Source: Dioscorea cayenensis subsp. rotundata
Lineage: Eukaryota; Streptophyta; Magnoliopsida; Dioscoreales; Dioscoreaceae
NCBI RefSeq assembly: GCF_009730915.1
Contig: NC_052486.1
Span: 20,613,589-20,677,588, forward strand
Direction of reading: 5' to 3'
DNA: 64,000 nt
Shown in pieces: positions 10,660-22,875 of this stretch (position 1 is its first letter; the number at the start of each line of letters is the position of its first letter). The notes under the pieces were generated by a model that saw nothing but the letters and a program-made list of their open reading frames with translations, was not told the origin of the DNA and ran no database searches. A program made the translations under genes and the position numbers.

Positions 10660-13500
10660 TCATAACCATGATTATTTATAATAATTTTTTAACTATTTTC
10701 ACAAACCTATTTTAAAGCCTAATTTACAATCCACTATGCAAATATAAAAACAATTAGACAACATCAAAAAATTTTCTGAATAATTAACAACAAACTCAAG
10801 CTTATATTAAAAATTGTAAGTTGAGTTTTTCTATAAATGAATAAATAAACATTTGCTGTAAACTTATGTCACCAATCCATTGCACAATAGTCATAGAACA
10901 TGATAGTTTCTTGTTTTGTATTATAATATTTGAAGAATTTTCATCATCATCCATGATACTGATAATCCATTCCATTTTTAGTGATTCCAGGGAGCTGTAA
11001 AAAAACCATCCAGTCTCTACCATCACTGCACAAAATTAAGAAAATTATTTGATAAGAATATATATATATATATATATATATATAATGAAGAAGAATAGAG
11101 ATTGATAACAATGAGTGAAATTGGTGATGAAGTAAAACAGTGAAATGACAAACCTCAGGATAACAACCCTGATGAATGAAATGAGGCATGGTAATCCTCA
11201 GAAAGTAGAGGAAGAACTTTACGAAATGAATATGCCTGTCAATCAAAGATTGCAACCAAGGAGAATAACAGATTGGGGAAATAATGCATACATCATAGCC
11301 ACAAATCAAAAGACAAAACAACCTAACATAATTGAATGAATAGAATGGGAATAGCATGATAAAGCATGACTAAGCCCTTGGAATTGACTACTTCCATAGA
11401 ACATTTTCCTGATTGGCCTTTGACTAAAAATAAGTAAACTTAAAGCACACTAGGACTGGCTATTGAACTGATAATTAGCTCTCATGATATAATCAGTATG
11501 CATTCACGGAGAAATTTATTAATAAAAGAAAAACCAGTGACTAGTTTATTGCTCAACATAGTTTTAGAAGGGGATACATTATGGTTAGATACCAAAATAA
11601 GATATAATCGAGAAGGAAAGTTGAGAGATTCTAAAAAGGGATGTCTAATACAATCCCATTTATTAGATTGAAAAAAGGAAGTGAACCATCTTATCATTTT
11701 AATAAAATCAATAAGACACAAAGGTATTGAACAAAATAGAAGGAAAAAACAAGAATGGATCTTTGTGAGATAAAAACCAGCCCAAGCTTATCTACAATTG
11801 GAAATATCTACATATGTCCAGCAAGCAATAGCGCTGTGAATATTAAACCATGGTCAAAATTTCAACAGTAAATCACAGATATTACAGGTAACATCACAAA
11901 ACAAGCAATGTAAAAGCACATGCCAAAAAAATAACAAAAGAAAAAGAAAAGAAGAAAAAGAAGGTTTTCAACATCCCCATTCCACACAAGCCACAAGCCA
12001 AAGACAAAATGAAGCAGTTTATGAAGTTTTATATTTTACGAATATGATTATTAAAGATTGATGCTTTACTTTGAAGAGATGGGGGATGCCCCTAAGTAAA
12101 TCATCAAGGGCAGTTCTAAGTTCTCCAAATTTAACAAATGAGAAAATAATTTCATTGAGAGAATGCCCTACAGTATATGTTTGATCTTGAACCTCCCTAG
12201 TCTCAATCATCGATATCACCAAGATTAATATTCATGACCTAAGTTTCACAAGCACGGAAATTCTGCACCTCCTTGACTTTGGCTCCTTGGGAAGACCTAA
12301 CACTACCATCATATTTCCCAAGATCACTGTCACTTCCTTTATGCACAACTTTTCACTTGCCCTGCATTCCTAACATGCTACTAAATCTTACAGATTATCT
12401 GACTAAAAGATGGCAGATAATAAAAACATAAAAATATCCTCCTCTTTCATTGAACTTTATGAATTATTTCAATTCAAAATATAAACTTTCAGTAAAAATG
12501 AAGAAAATCAACTAAATTAAAGCCTTATCAACTAAAAACATTTATCAACTCCAAAACTCATACAATATATAATTCATATAAAGGACCTTTTGAGTATTGG
12601 GGCCATAAGCACATGGAATGCTGGTGGGGGTATCAAATAAACAAAGAGGGAATGCTTGCAAAGATTGAGTAAACCAGATGACACGTGCTTACAACTTTTG
12701 AAACACTAATGGCTATTGTTGTCCAATGTTGTTATCCAATAAAGTCCATATTATTCTCTTCTTATCAATTATTATTTCAATTATATGATCAAGGTAGATG
12801 ATTATTTCATTGATTTGTCACTTGCATATGCACAAAATTAATGTTGAAATTTATAAATAAAAAAAGGAGTATCATTATTGTTATTAGTATTTCATTATTT
12901 CTACCTACCAAACTCGTCACATTATTGGAGTGCCTTCTAAATTGTAAACATGCTTTCTTGATTTTGTATTTTATAAATGTTTGCAGAATGCTGAAAAAAG
13001 GTTGGACATCATATACGCTATTATACAAAAAGCGATAGAATTGTATAGGTTTTAAGAGATTTCTACAATTATACCTCTTCAACTTGATTATCACTGGAAA
13101 ATTAAACCCGATGGCGTCCGAGTATGTATCTAAATCTTCAAATAATGGAGCTCGAGTCAAGTTCATATTGCAACCATAGTCTAATTACAGGGAGTTCTAG
13201 TTAAACAAGATGCCTATCATCTTACTTGCTCGAGTGCTTTTCAACTGCTTTTGCCTGCTTAAGGGAATCTCGACTCATGATCTTGTTATGTTAATATTTA
13301 AAAACTCTTTATCAAATCTGATTTAGTCTTGAATGCACTTTCTTACAATAATAAAATTTGAATATAACCTTTTAAAAAATAAAACCTTGCTAATCTTATT
13401 CATTGTCAATGCAATAAGCTTTGAATGCATGTTTTAAGTGAGATTATGGCATGTATTAAATGCATACCTGAATTATGGTTAAGTTTATACATGCAAAAAA
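10660..13500. other. CACTA interior with coding-like fragments on the minus strand
   Basis: Mostly AT-rich DNA with a (TA)n tract at 11055-11084. On the minus strand, 12222-12057 has a clean frame containing TREVQDQTYTVGHSLNEI and LRTALDDLLRGIPHLFK, and 12360-12240 holds SDLGKYDGSVRSSQGAKVKE in another frame. Both look like exons of a host gene but I do not recognise it. They do not match the expected C-terminus of the neighbouring CBS/PB1 gene, so a second captured gene is possible. No start, splice set or full frame could be built. Confidence 0.4.
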
Positions 13501-13559
13501 TTATCTTTTGAATTGAAGAAAGATGAGGTTCCCGATAGAAACAAAAAGCGTAGTTTTTA

Positions 13560-16500
13560 CCTTCCATCCAAAACTATTACGGCATGATTCAGGTACTGCA
13601 ACAAGATCACTATCCTTAGCCAACAAGACTTATCGCCTTCATCATCTTCATACTGTACAAGTAAACATCAAAATTAAGAAGTGGGGATGGCATCACCAGT
13701 TAAGAGAATTTGTTACTTTACCAAAAGTTGAGCAGCTTTGAGTCTATAGCAGGTCCAATTCTGCGTGACAGTTGATACAAGCTCGCCTAAATTCTCCGTA
13801 CCTGCAGTCAGATAGATGCAAGTCAAACTTGAACATCTGAAGCATGCATATTGTAGCATTGGAATTCAATACTTGATGAAATTCTATGAATCATAATATA
13901 CCTGAATTAAATCTATGCACATGACCCTTTTGGTCTTCAAGTTTGAAAGAAAAAGAGTTTCCAAGACCAAGCGGGGGATAGATAGACTTCCCAGTTTCAG
14001 CATATTCCAATTGCAAAAGAGCAGACATTTAACTAAAAAGAAAATATTGGCTTTAGATACTTGAATAGCAGATTGGAAAATCATGAAAATGATGAAAACT
14101 GCAAAGAAAAAGACCTATTGGTATCAAACTCTCCATCAGCTGGATCCAAGGCAAGGGCAGAATCCCAAAACTTTTGCATTATTGTGTTCGCCATGTCATT
14201 TGCAGTGGAACCTCCGATCAACCTTTACAAAAAAATGTAAGAAATAATAATCGGAAAGCAACTATTGAGACATTCTAACAAAACAGGGAAAAACCACAAG
14301 TCTCTGGGAAAGGTATTTCGGGGAATTGAACATTTACAATAATTTGAAGTTCAACAAGTGCATCTCAAGCGACTAACATACCATGGAGATTGCGAGCATG
14401 AGTAATTTGTAAAACATCAACACAAGCAACAACGCAACCATGCTGAAAAAGAATATATATTAAGTTTGAGCAGACAAAAGAAATATCGACTCACCAAAAA
14501 AACATTGCTTACCTTTGTCTCAGAAACGAGGAGATACAAGAATTTTCCATCATGCATTATATGCGACGCATCAAGAATTGTTGTTTCCGTTGATGCACAT
14601 TCAGGGTTTGAAGTCATTACCTTGAGAAATTAATAATACATAAAAATATTCAAGGAACCATATGATATTAAATCAATAACTCTACTCGTATAAGGATAAA
14701 CCACATTTAGAGATAAAATTGAAGCGGCATGTATTAATCTACATGAAAGTGAGTTTAGATAGAAACCTTCTCAACCAGAGTTAGTTCAGGGGAAAGATTC
14801 TGAGCAACTACTCGCATGAGGATATCTTTCGAACTGCAGATAAGTTTGAGAAATCAACAATACCAAGTAGACTCACAAAACAATAATAACAGTATATAAA
14901 ATCAAAGCACAAAAGACATAAAAGCACCAATAACATCAAGAGCTTACGTGAGTATCCCTTGAGGCTTGTTTGCCATCACAACAACCATATAATTGACCCG
15001 ATATTCTTGCATCTTTTTAGCGGCAACATATACATGGTCTGAAGGTGATACTATTAAAACTCTGTAAAGAAATATAATTGAAAATTTGGAGATTTCCCAC
15101 CAAAAAATGACACAAGAAATATAAAAACAGATGTTTTCAGAAACAGCAACAACCATACTTTGTGCTTTCTGTCAGGATAGTTGCCAATGAAGGTTTAAAC
15201 ATCCGGTTCTCGAAGAGTTTCTATGAATGCATATGGAGCTGTAATAAAAAATTGATGAGTTATAAAATGTAAATAAAGCTCAGATTGGTAGCATCAAACA
15301 TTCTACATGTGAAAATGTAACTAATTTAGATTAGCTTTCATTGTCTAAGTTTATACGCATCCGTTAAGTGATCGGAAAAATATATCTAAAGCTAGTTAGA
15401 ATACAGGACTTTGTGGTTTTTAATCATTAATCTAAAATCAACTTTCTTGTAGATCATAATTTTGTAATTCAGTAAACATGAAGCCCATGTTCTCATATTA
15501 AAAGTGTTTGCTTTTGCAATCTCTTCTATGGAAATGAATACGCTGACTTATGTACCCAAGTATGAGAGAAGCAAACTGAAATTCACAAGAAACTTGTCCG
15601 AAAAACTTTTTAGTTTCTCAATTTTTACGCCATTCAAACTTCAAAGAATAACTCCCTACCTTTATCACTACAAATTTTAATAAATCCATTCAAAAGGTGA
15701 GAATATGCCCACCTAATGAAGTGGGGAATAAAAGAAAATTCCACCTTAAAACCTCAAGATTATATCTGAGAAAAAGGAACTAAAATATGGCCATAACATA
15801 ATCCAAAAGACGATTCCATGAGTGACAAAATAAAATCTCACATGTTGTGAAAAGGCATTAGACTTGAAACTGCACTACCTTCATCACACAGATACATTTC
15901 AAGAGAAAAAGTAGATATTATTACTCAATTCTTGGTAGTTGCATAAAATACCAAAGAAATTCACACTATTCTCTATTTAGTTGCATGTTATAAGACATGA
16001 AAGAGTTAGCATAACAAGAGATAGCATGAATACACTCCATAAACAGCACTAACACACACCATCAAAGAAAACTCTAATCCATGCAAAAGTTTATAGGAAA
16101 TGATCCTGAAAAATTGTTTCCCCACTGACGTTCAACACTTTCAGCAACTGCCGAATAGCATTGCCTCGCTCTGCGAGCCTTCTCCATTCTTGCTATAGCA
16201 TCGTAAAAGGCATTTTTGTGATATCTAACATGGCGATTACTTCACCATTATCAACAACAGGAAGATGCCTAAACTTTCATGTCATAGATCAAGTGAAATA
16301 TCACAAGACAGAAAATAAAAAAAAGTTCGAACAAGTGGGTCAAGTATAACTGCAAATTACTATAGAACATACAAAGCCCATTAAATACTGAAACCAAAAG
16401 CAAACAAGACTTTAACTCAGATAGCATCGCAAAAAAGGATATAGCTTTGTACTAAAGCAAGTAAATAAGAGAGTGCACCTTGTACCATCTTCTACAATGC

Positions 16501-17110
16501 TTCAATAGCCAAAGTATTCGCCATCACAAACACTGGGTTCCTCATCATGATCTTTCGAAACAATAGTCCGCTCCGTCCCTCAAACCTTCGACTATCACCG
16601 TCATAGCAATATCCTATCCAATAAGAAAAACCCCCACAATCAAAAAAACTAAAAACACCCAAAATCCCAGCACCCCAAGATAAAAGCGAATCGAGATACA
16701 AACTTTATCGGTGATAATGCTCGAGAGAAGCCCATTCGCATCGGTCAATAGAACGAAAGATCGACCCGTCAGCGGCCATCCTCCGCAAGCATCGAGCATC
16801 TGCTGCCGCCTCGGGAATCATCGGGCTTTAAAGCCTAAGCTTCCTCACCGTTCTCTCCCCACTACCCCCCATATTCCAACACAATTACACATAAATTAAT
16901 CAAAACCAGAGAGATAAAAGAACAAAAAGGACCAATGAATAAAGAATAAGGAAAGAATCTCACTGGGCTTGGTTAGGGGACGAAGGCTTGACAGCAACGG
17001 CGTCGTTCTTCGACGAAGCGAGAGGCTTCTTCGACAAAGCGGAGGGCGCAACACGGCGCGAGCGGCGGGAAGGGAGGAACAGCGTGGGTATTCATCGATG
17101 GAAGAAACAA
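13560..17110 (-). pseudogene. CBS-domain/PB1-domain protein pseudogene (CBSCBSPB family), captured inside the CACTA element
   Basis: Pieces of a plant CBSCBSPB protein appear in order on the minus strand, separated by introns. The N-terminal Ser/Lys-rich part is at 17080-16964 with a GTGAG donor. CBS1 has GERTVRKLRL and LLTDANGLL at 16860-16690, then MRNPVFVMANTLAIEAL at 16550-16500. HLPVVDNGEVIAMLDI lies near 16250, a part with TLREP/MFKPSLATILTES at about 15230-15170, VAAKKMQEYRVNYM at 15040, KDILMRVVAQNLSPELTLVE at 14820, MTSNPECASTETTILDA at 14610. NDMANTIMQKFWDSALALD at 14200, SFKLEDQKGHVHRF at 13950 and YEDDEGDK near 13660 are linker and PB1 parts. Lesions: TAA after KLRL, frameshifts in CBS1, a lost donor after ITDK, TAG in place of Gln after EAL, and further frameshifts. 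Known role of the CBS module is adenosyl-ligand sensing. This copy is dead. Confidence 0.85.
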
Positions 17111-17169
17111 TGAAACCCTAGAGAGGAGGTAATCACCGGAACCCTAGATTGGGCGGTGGCTATGACGAG

Positions 17170-18420
17170 GCAGAGAAGTGAGAACCGAGCGTATCTTCTT
17201 TGGATTTTTAACGGATTCGGGTTTTTTTTTGTTGCGGTTTTAGATCCGAACCTGGTTGTTTAGCCGATCCGATAAGGGTGGAATGCTCTCCATTCTATAA
17301 ATATTTTTAAATTATTTTCGGTTAAATTCATATATATATATATATATATTCGGTTTAATTTTTTTACATATTAAAATTTTTATTCTACATGGTATTTGGT
17401 TTTATTGAAAATATACACTAGAAGAATTTTGAGATATATAGAGATAAAAATAAAAATGTTATTTTAAACAAATCTCTTAAAATTATGTAAAATATTAATT
17501 AAATAATAATTAACCTTTAATCTATACATACTATTAAAGTAGATGTATAATCTACTCCGAAAGCATTTCAAGGAACAATTTAATTTTTTTTAATAGTATT
17601 CAAATTTTTATTTATATTACTTATAATATTAATAATTAAAAAATATTAATTACACCTAATTATTTATATAATAAATGTCCATGAGACTTTTGAAATCCAA
17701 GGTATAAAATAGTTTCTGAGTTGTTTAATTATATTATTTTATATATGATATTGCTTCAAAACTCCTCACAAAATTTTAAAATCACCGATGCAAAGCCGGG
17801 GTGAAATGCCTAGTTACATTAAATGCAGTAGGAAGGGTTTCATTTGTAGAGTCTCCGTTGTGAAATCCGAATAGTTGATGGATAAAAAAATAAAATAAAA
17901 TAATTTAAAAAAATACAAAATAAGATTTTGACAATTTTTTTTATAAAAACAAGAAACACTATATATATCAAGAGTATGAACATGGGCTGGGAATTAATCA
18001 TGTGCACCCACAATCTACGATCATTACCATTATTTTTTCAAATGAGTCTTGAACTCATCATCGTTTTCCACAATAAGGTTAAGTGCCACTAGGCTATAAA
18101 TTTTTTGGTTTGATATCATTTCTTCAACAACATTTTTTTTCAATATTATTTTTTATTGAGATTTTACAAAATAATAATTCAAAACATTTTTTATTTTTTT
18201 AATAATTTTTTAACATTAACCTAATTATAACAAAATATAGTTTTTTTATAATTTTTAAAAATAAATTTCTATTTGCTTATGTGCCATATATACACTAATG
18301 GATCCCCTATTTTGATAAAAGTTATTATTATTATTTATTTATTATTATTATTATTATTTTTTTGAATAGAGATTTGAGAAATACCCTTATTAAAATTGAT
18401 AATAAGTTCAACCCAACGGA
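17170..18420. other. AT-rich CACTA interior without genes
   Basis: Sequence upstream of the pseudogene. Holds a (TA)n tract at 17331-17350 and a TTA-rich stretch near 18326-18360. The first part may be the captured promoter of the CBS/PB1 gene, which cannot be shown from this copy alone. Confidence 0.4.
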
Positions 18421-18423
18421 TTC

Positions 18424-18735
18424 AAATTTTGCGACACAGTTTGCGACACCAACAAATCATTGCAAATAATGTGTCGCAATTTGTGTCGCAAACCAATTGC
18501 ATGTCAAGTGCCAACATTTGCGACAAAGTTTGTGACGCCAACAGATCGTTGCAAATAATGTGTCGCAATCTGTGTCGTAAACCATTACATGGTAGGTGCA
18601 AAAACTTTTGTGACAAAATTGGCAACATTCTTGGATGGTCATTTTTTTGCAACGCAATTTAGTTAAATCTGCAACATTTTTGTTTTTTTGTCACAAATGG
18701 TTGCAATTTGTGTCGCAAATATATGTGTCACAAAT
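18424..18735. repeat. Right subterminal repeat array of the CACTA element
   Basis: Copies of TTTGCGACA/TGTCGCAAA as at the left end. About 90 bp, starting at a motif CCAACARATCRTTGCAAATA, is repeated twice in tandem (about 18448 and 18538). Short ORFs on both strands are products of the repeat. Confidence 0.8.
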
Positions 18736-18757
18736 AACATTTTTTCTTGTAGTGTCA

Positions 18758-20100
18758 AAGATCTCTCCTTTCTTAGCATTCTTGCTATTCTAGCTCCAAC
18801 TTGGGCTGTGAATCTGTGATTCAAATTCACTGATTACTCTTTGTGTGAAACTGAAAGTCTGAGCATGATTATTGAGTTGAGGTATGGTTTTTCCAAATAG
18901 ATTTGTTTTTTGTTTATTTAAGTTCCCGTTTGAATTGGATTTTGTTGTTTTGATCATAAAATTCATCACTTTGTTTTTCAAAAATTCCTATATCTAATCC
19001 AGAATCAATATATGGCCTATTGAGAAGAATGATTCAAAGATTTGAGGAGTGGATTTGATCATTTGAGGGTCGTATGTAAGACTTCATTCTTTTGCTTTAG
19101 AATTTCATCAATGCAATGAGAGAACCATCCCTTCCTATTGGTTTGTCCTGTCAGATAGATAGATAGAAAGATAATGAGACCAAAAAGAGCATATTCACCA
19201 TCTTCATCTTGTGCTTTGACACTTGTTGTCGTTGCAAGCGTTTAGTCCAACAGGAGAGTTTGTTGTGTCAAATATATATTTCATGCCCCATTCTAGATTT
19301 ATGATTTCTAACTAAAGCTAGAAAAGGTTTATTTCTGTCAGGCTACTAAGCCTACTATGATTTGCAATTCTACATGTTCAAATTTTCTAGTGACTTGGTA
19401 GACATAATTTCTCATCAATGTGTTAATTTATTATGGTGTTATACTTTGTTTCAACCAAATTGTGGATTGTATTAATTTCTTGAGTAACACTACACTTGAA
19501 TGTTTTAAAAAAAAAAGGAACTTGGAAATTGGTTGTAAAAGATCTAATGTTAGTATTGATATCATTTTTATGGCATTTTGGGATGGATTAAGACTTGCTT
19601 CTCTTTCAAGTAAAGATTTCTTCATTCGTTTTTTGTTTTTCTCTTTTCCTCAGTCATTTGGGATGATTCATTGTTGTTCATTTAAAAAACATCAACTAGG
19701 ACACTGATTATATTTTTTGGTAGCAAAAGCACACATGCTTGCGTAGTCTCAATGTTTCTTTTTGTACTACTTTTGCTTCTTCAAATATATGGAGACAAGA
19801 TATCTAGTCAACTTAGTATTGGTTAATCTATTAAAAGTTTGCTTTTTATCCAATGAATGAAGCCATGTTGTACTTCAAAGGAAAAATGTTGCATTGTTAG
19901 TTAAATGTGTTGCTTGAAGTAGGTTATCATTTTTATTTTCAATTTGTTGAGTTGTGAACTATGTTATTAATGAAATGGAATTCATTTATATTGGAAAAAT
20001 GCTTTAAATAAATTAGCAATATTGTTGCCTTTGAATGTCTAGTTATTATTTTATTATCATTTTTTTATGCATGTTTATTTTGTCTTCGAATAGCATTATA
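18758..20100 (+). other. Leader region ahead of the hAT transposase remnant
   Basis: About 1.3 kb of AT-rich sequence with no convincing exon; probably the 5' non-coding part of the split hAT element. A 95-codon frame at 19420-19707 has no recognisable motif and is likely chance. Confidence 0.35.
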
Positions 20101-20114
20101 CACTTTTATAGACA

Positions 20115-21228
20115 ATTGGACATGGATAAATTTGTAATTAAATGGCCAAGAAGTGAAGAGTCCTCCAATTCTCCAAAAGCGCCACTAGGCTCTGAATCAA
20201 GACAGAAAAACACCTGCGTAAATTTCAACTCGAATGATATTGTTAGTGACCCGGGAGTACGAAAACCTGATTAAAGACTTTAATGTTGGGGTTAGAGATC
20301 AAGTTTGAAGGGAATATTTAATTAGAGGTCCTTGTCAACCAATTGCCCACAATTTCCCATAAAAAAAATATGGCAAACAAAAGAGAAGTTTCCAAGAAAC
20401 TTGGTTAAAACAACGTCCATGGTTGGAGTACAGTGTGACCAAATTAAGATGCAACATTTTGTTTTTGGTGTTATCTTTTCACACCAAGTAGAGAAAATCG
20501 AATAAGAGAAGATGCATTCACTAAAATGGGACTCAATAATTGGAAAAAGGCTCTAAAAAGAATTCATAGAGCATGTTGGTGTTGTGAACAGCGTGCATAA
20601 TAATGCAATAATACAATTTTAAAGTTTTCCAAAATCAAAGCCAGAGCGTGTCACACCAATAGGTTGCACATTCACTTGAGATGGAGGTTGAATATCGTAC
20701 TTGTTTAACAGACCATTTTGGATGTGACACATTTTCTCTTGAAGCAAGGCTTGGCTTTTCGTGGACATGATGAGTCATCGAGCTCATTAAACAAAGACAA
20801 TTTCCTTAAGTTACTAGAGTGGTATAGCCTGTGGAATGATAAAGTTTTTAGGGTAGTCAATCAAAATACTCCTAGAAACAATCAAATGACTTCCCCTAAG
20901 GTTCAAGAGGAGTTAGTAAATACTTGTGCAGTAGAGATTACATGTGTCATCATTGATAATATGGGAGATAACTATTTTTTTCCCTTATGATTGATGAAGC
21001 TCGGGATGTGTCAATGAAGGACCAAATGAGAGTTGTTCTACGATATGTGAATAAGAATGGAAGTATGATAGAGTGGTTCCTTACTATGGTTCATATGCCA
21101 GATACCTCATTCATTTCATTGAAGAATGGTATTGATTGTTTATTTGCTAAATATGAGTTATCTTTTTCAAGGCTGAGGGGACAAGGGTATGATGGAGCTT
21201 CAAATATGTGAGTGAATTCAATGGTGGT
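20115..21228 (+). pseudogene. hAT-type transposase pseudogene (TTF zinc finger / DUF4371 type)
   Basis: Decayed frames follow a DUF4371-type hAT protein. An N-terminal acidic/Ser-rich part starts MDKFVIKW at about 20122, YLIRGPCQPIAHNFP follows near 20315 (TTF zinc finger region), then NNWKKALKRIHRACW near 20540, FLLKQGLAFRGHDESSSSLN near 20735, LMIDEARDVSMKDQMRV near 20985 and LRGQGYDGASNM at about 21170-21208. Lesions include TAA at 20272, several stops at 20450-20720, a frameshift at about 20984 and TGA at 21209. Only the front half of the protein remains; the C-terminal dimerisation domain is absent because LTR-like sequence begins near 21235. Confidence 0.8.
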
Positions 21229-21234
21229 TTGAAG

Positions 21235-22440
21235 TGATAAGTGTTCAATATTCATATATTTCATATCATTTTGTACACTCATTTAGCTTGATATTGTAGA
21301 ATTCGATGCTAAATCTAGTGTGTTTCATATTCTTATTCTTAGACCAATATTTCAAGATGAGAGAGAGCCAAAAGAAACATTCCAGACACTAAACGAAGAA
21401 GTTGGAGATCTCTTGGCATCATTTGAATAAGGACAAAGTAAAACTGGGTAGCTTACAGCCAGCTTACGGCATACTTTACAGTTATAAGTAGATTTTAGAG
21501 AATCTTACGGGCATGCTTATGCCCGTAAGGAGCATTCAAAGCCAAATCAGAGAATCTTATGTACACGGCTTACAATCGTAAGGATGCCCGTAAGGACCAT
21601 CCAGAGGAATTTATGACCACAGCTTATGCCGCAAGCTGGACCGTAACATAAACAGAAGACCTTAAGGATGTGACTTACGGCCGTAAGTGTACACGTAAGG
21701 CTCATGACCATCTTTTCCAGCTCTCTTATGGCCATGTCCTTATGCCCATAAGGAGTCCATAAATAGTCAAGTATAAATAGAACTTATAAGGATTTTTTTA
21801 GCGCACCTTTTGCTTTTCTTTTAGGGGAGTCTTGGAGGTGAAGTTAGGGAAGAAAGAAAACGAATCTCTACTCAAGGGGATATTCCAAGGAAGATTTGGA
21901 TCGACATTTAAGGGGATTGGAGATCGTAGTCATCGAGCTCACCTTGGCGGCGTGCGTGGAAGCTTTCCTAGGGTTTCTCCGGCGATCCTCTGTTGGCACG
22001 ATTGAGAAGAGAGTTTTCATGTTCTTCATGTCTCCTCCTATTACTTGTATCTTAAATTCTTGCCCTCTTTTAATGGAAGGCTAATTTGTAGATGTTTGGG
22101 CATAGTTGAAACTCTAAGGGTTTATTTCATTATATTGTTTGTTGGATCCTTAACGATTTATTTGCTTTCATACATTTGATGTGCTTGGTGATGAGAAGAA
22201 ATTCCTACCTAGCATAGACATACCGCAATTTAAGAGAATAGTGAGTAAGCCTTTGGTTAGGGTACTTTGGAGACCCCATCTTCCTCAATTCTCCTGAGTG
22301 AGTTAGTGATAATCTATGTGCTCTTTGTAATCATGTGGAGTAGATTTTTAGAGAAATCACATCTTTGCTTAGTATTCAGATTAGAGGTAATTTCTATCTT
22401 TGAGGGAGATTATCTACTTAAAAGATTGTCATTAGCTCAC
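21235..22440. mobile_element. LTR-like sequence with CCGTAAG palindromes (probable solo or truncated LTR)
   Basis: It abruptly replaces the hAT frame at TGATAAGTGTTC. From 21460 to 21760 the motif CTTACGG/CCGTAAG recurs in both orientations, followed by a short leader-like stretch. A perfect 11-bp-arm hairpin lies at 21504-21529. There is no polyprotein. TGAAG precedes the start (21230-21234) and occurs again near 22441, but one extra base spoils a clean TG...CA/duplication reading, so the right edge is not secure. Confidence 0.45.
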
Positions 22441-22579
22441 AGTGAAGTTTCATTGAGTGTCAATGTGATTATGTGGATGCATGTATCAACTCTGCACCTT
22501 TTCAGTTACTTTTCATCTAAGAAATCGGGGTTTAGTATAATTTTGGAAACCTCTCATTTCAAATAGGATTGCATGTTTA

Positions 22580-22875
22580 GACAACCCATTATAAGAAACT
22601 GCTGAATTAGAAATAGAAATTTAACAACGGAATTATTCTGTTACTAATTAGCAACGAATCAATATCGAATTACTTATCTGTTTCAATTTGAGAAACAAAT
22701 GTTATATCCATTTCAAAGTTTGAAACGTAAGTTTTGCCCGTTGTTAATTCATTACTAGTTTACAAATCCGTTTGTAAATTAGTAACGGATTACAAATTTG
22801 TTTCTAATATTGGCAACAAAACATAATTCTATTGGTAAATAAGAAACAGAAAGAAATTCCATTGCTAAATTTATA
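22580..22875. repeat. Subterminal repeat array, possibly a decayed CACTA end
   Basis: Starts near CATTATAAGAAA, a worn version of CACTATAAGAAA, and holds many copies of AACGGATT/AATCCGTT-like words (for example near 22620, 22660, 22760, 22785) in both directions. No partner end found. Confidence 0.35.

Larger units (their letters stand above)
10072..18754. mobile_element. CACTA (En/Spm-type) element, 8.7 kb, non-autonomous, carrying host gene sequence
   Basis: The left end reads CACTACAACAAAAA and the reverse complement of the right end reads CACTACAAGAAAAA. Both are flanked by TCA (10069-10071 and 18755-18757), the 3-bp duplication expected of CACTA insertion. Subterminal arrays of TTTGCGACA/TGTCGCAAA in both orientations fill about 10085-10650 and 18424-18735, matching between the ends. 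No TNPD/TNPA-like transposase reading frame was seen. The interior instead holds a decayed CBS/PB1-domain gene (13.5-17.1 kb, minus) and other coding-like fragments. Known: CACTA elements often pick up host DNA; here introns are kept, so the copy was made from DNA. Confidence 0.85.
9638..21234 (+). mobile_element. Remnant of a hAT element (DUF4371/TTF zinc finger type), split by a CACTA insertion
   Basis: At 9638 a hAT-like end CAGTGGTGGAACCAAGG begins, close to the CAGTGGCGGAGCCAGG ends common in plant hAT elements. The hAT transposase remnant lies at 20115-21228 in the same direction. The CACTA element at 10072-18754 sits between them, flanked by its own TCA duplication, so the hAT sequence reads 9638-10071 then 18755-21234. 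No right hAT end was found; LTR-like sequence takes over at about 21235. The link between the two parts is an inference from position and orientation. Confidence 0.45.

Noticed and set aside
13560..17110. A functional CBS/PB1 gene
   Set aside because: Stop codons after KLRL and after IEAL, several frameshifts and a lost splice donor make a full protein impossible.
21235..22440. A complete LTR retrotransposon
   Set aside because: No primer binding site, gag or pol sequence follows, and no second LTR copy is in the window.
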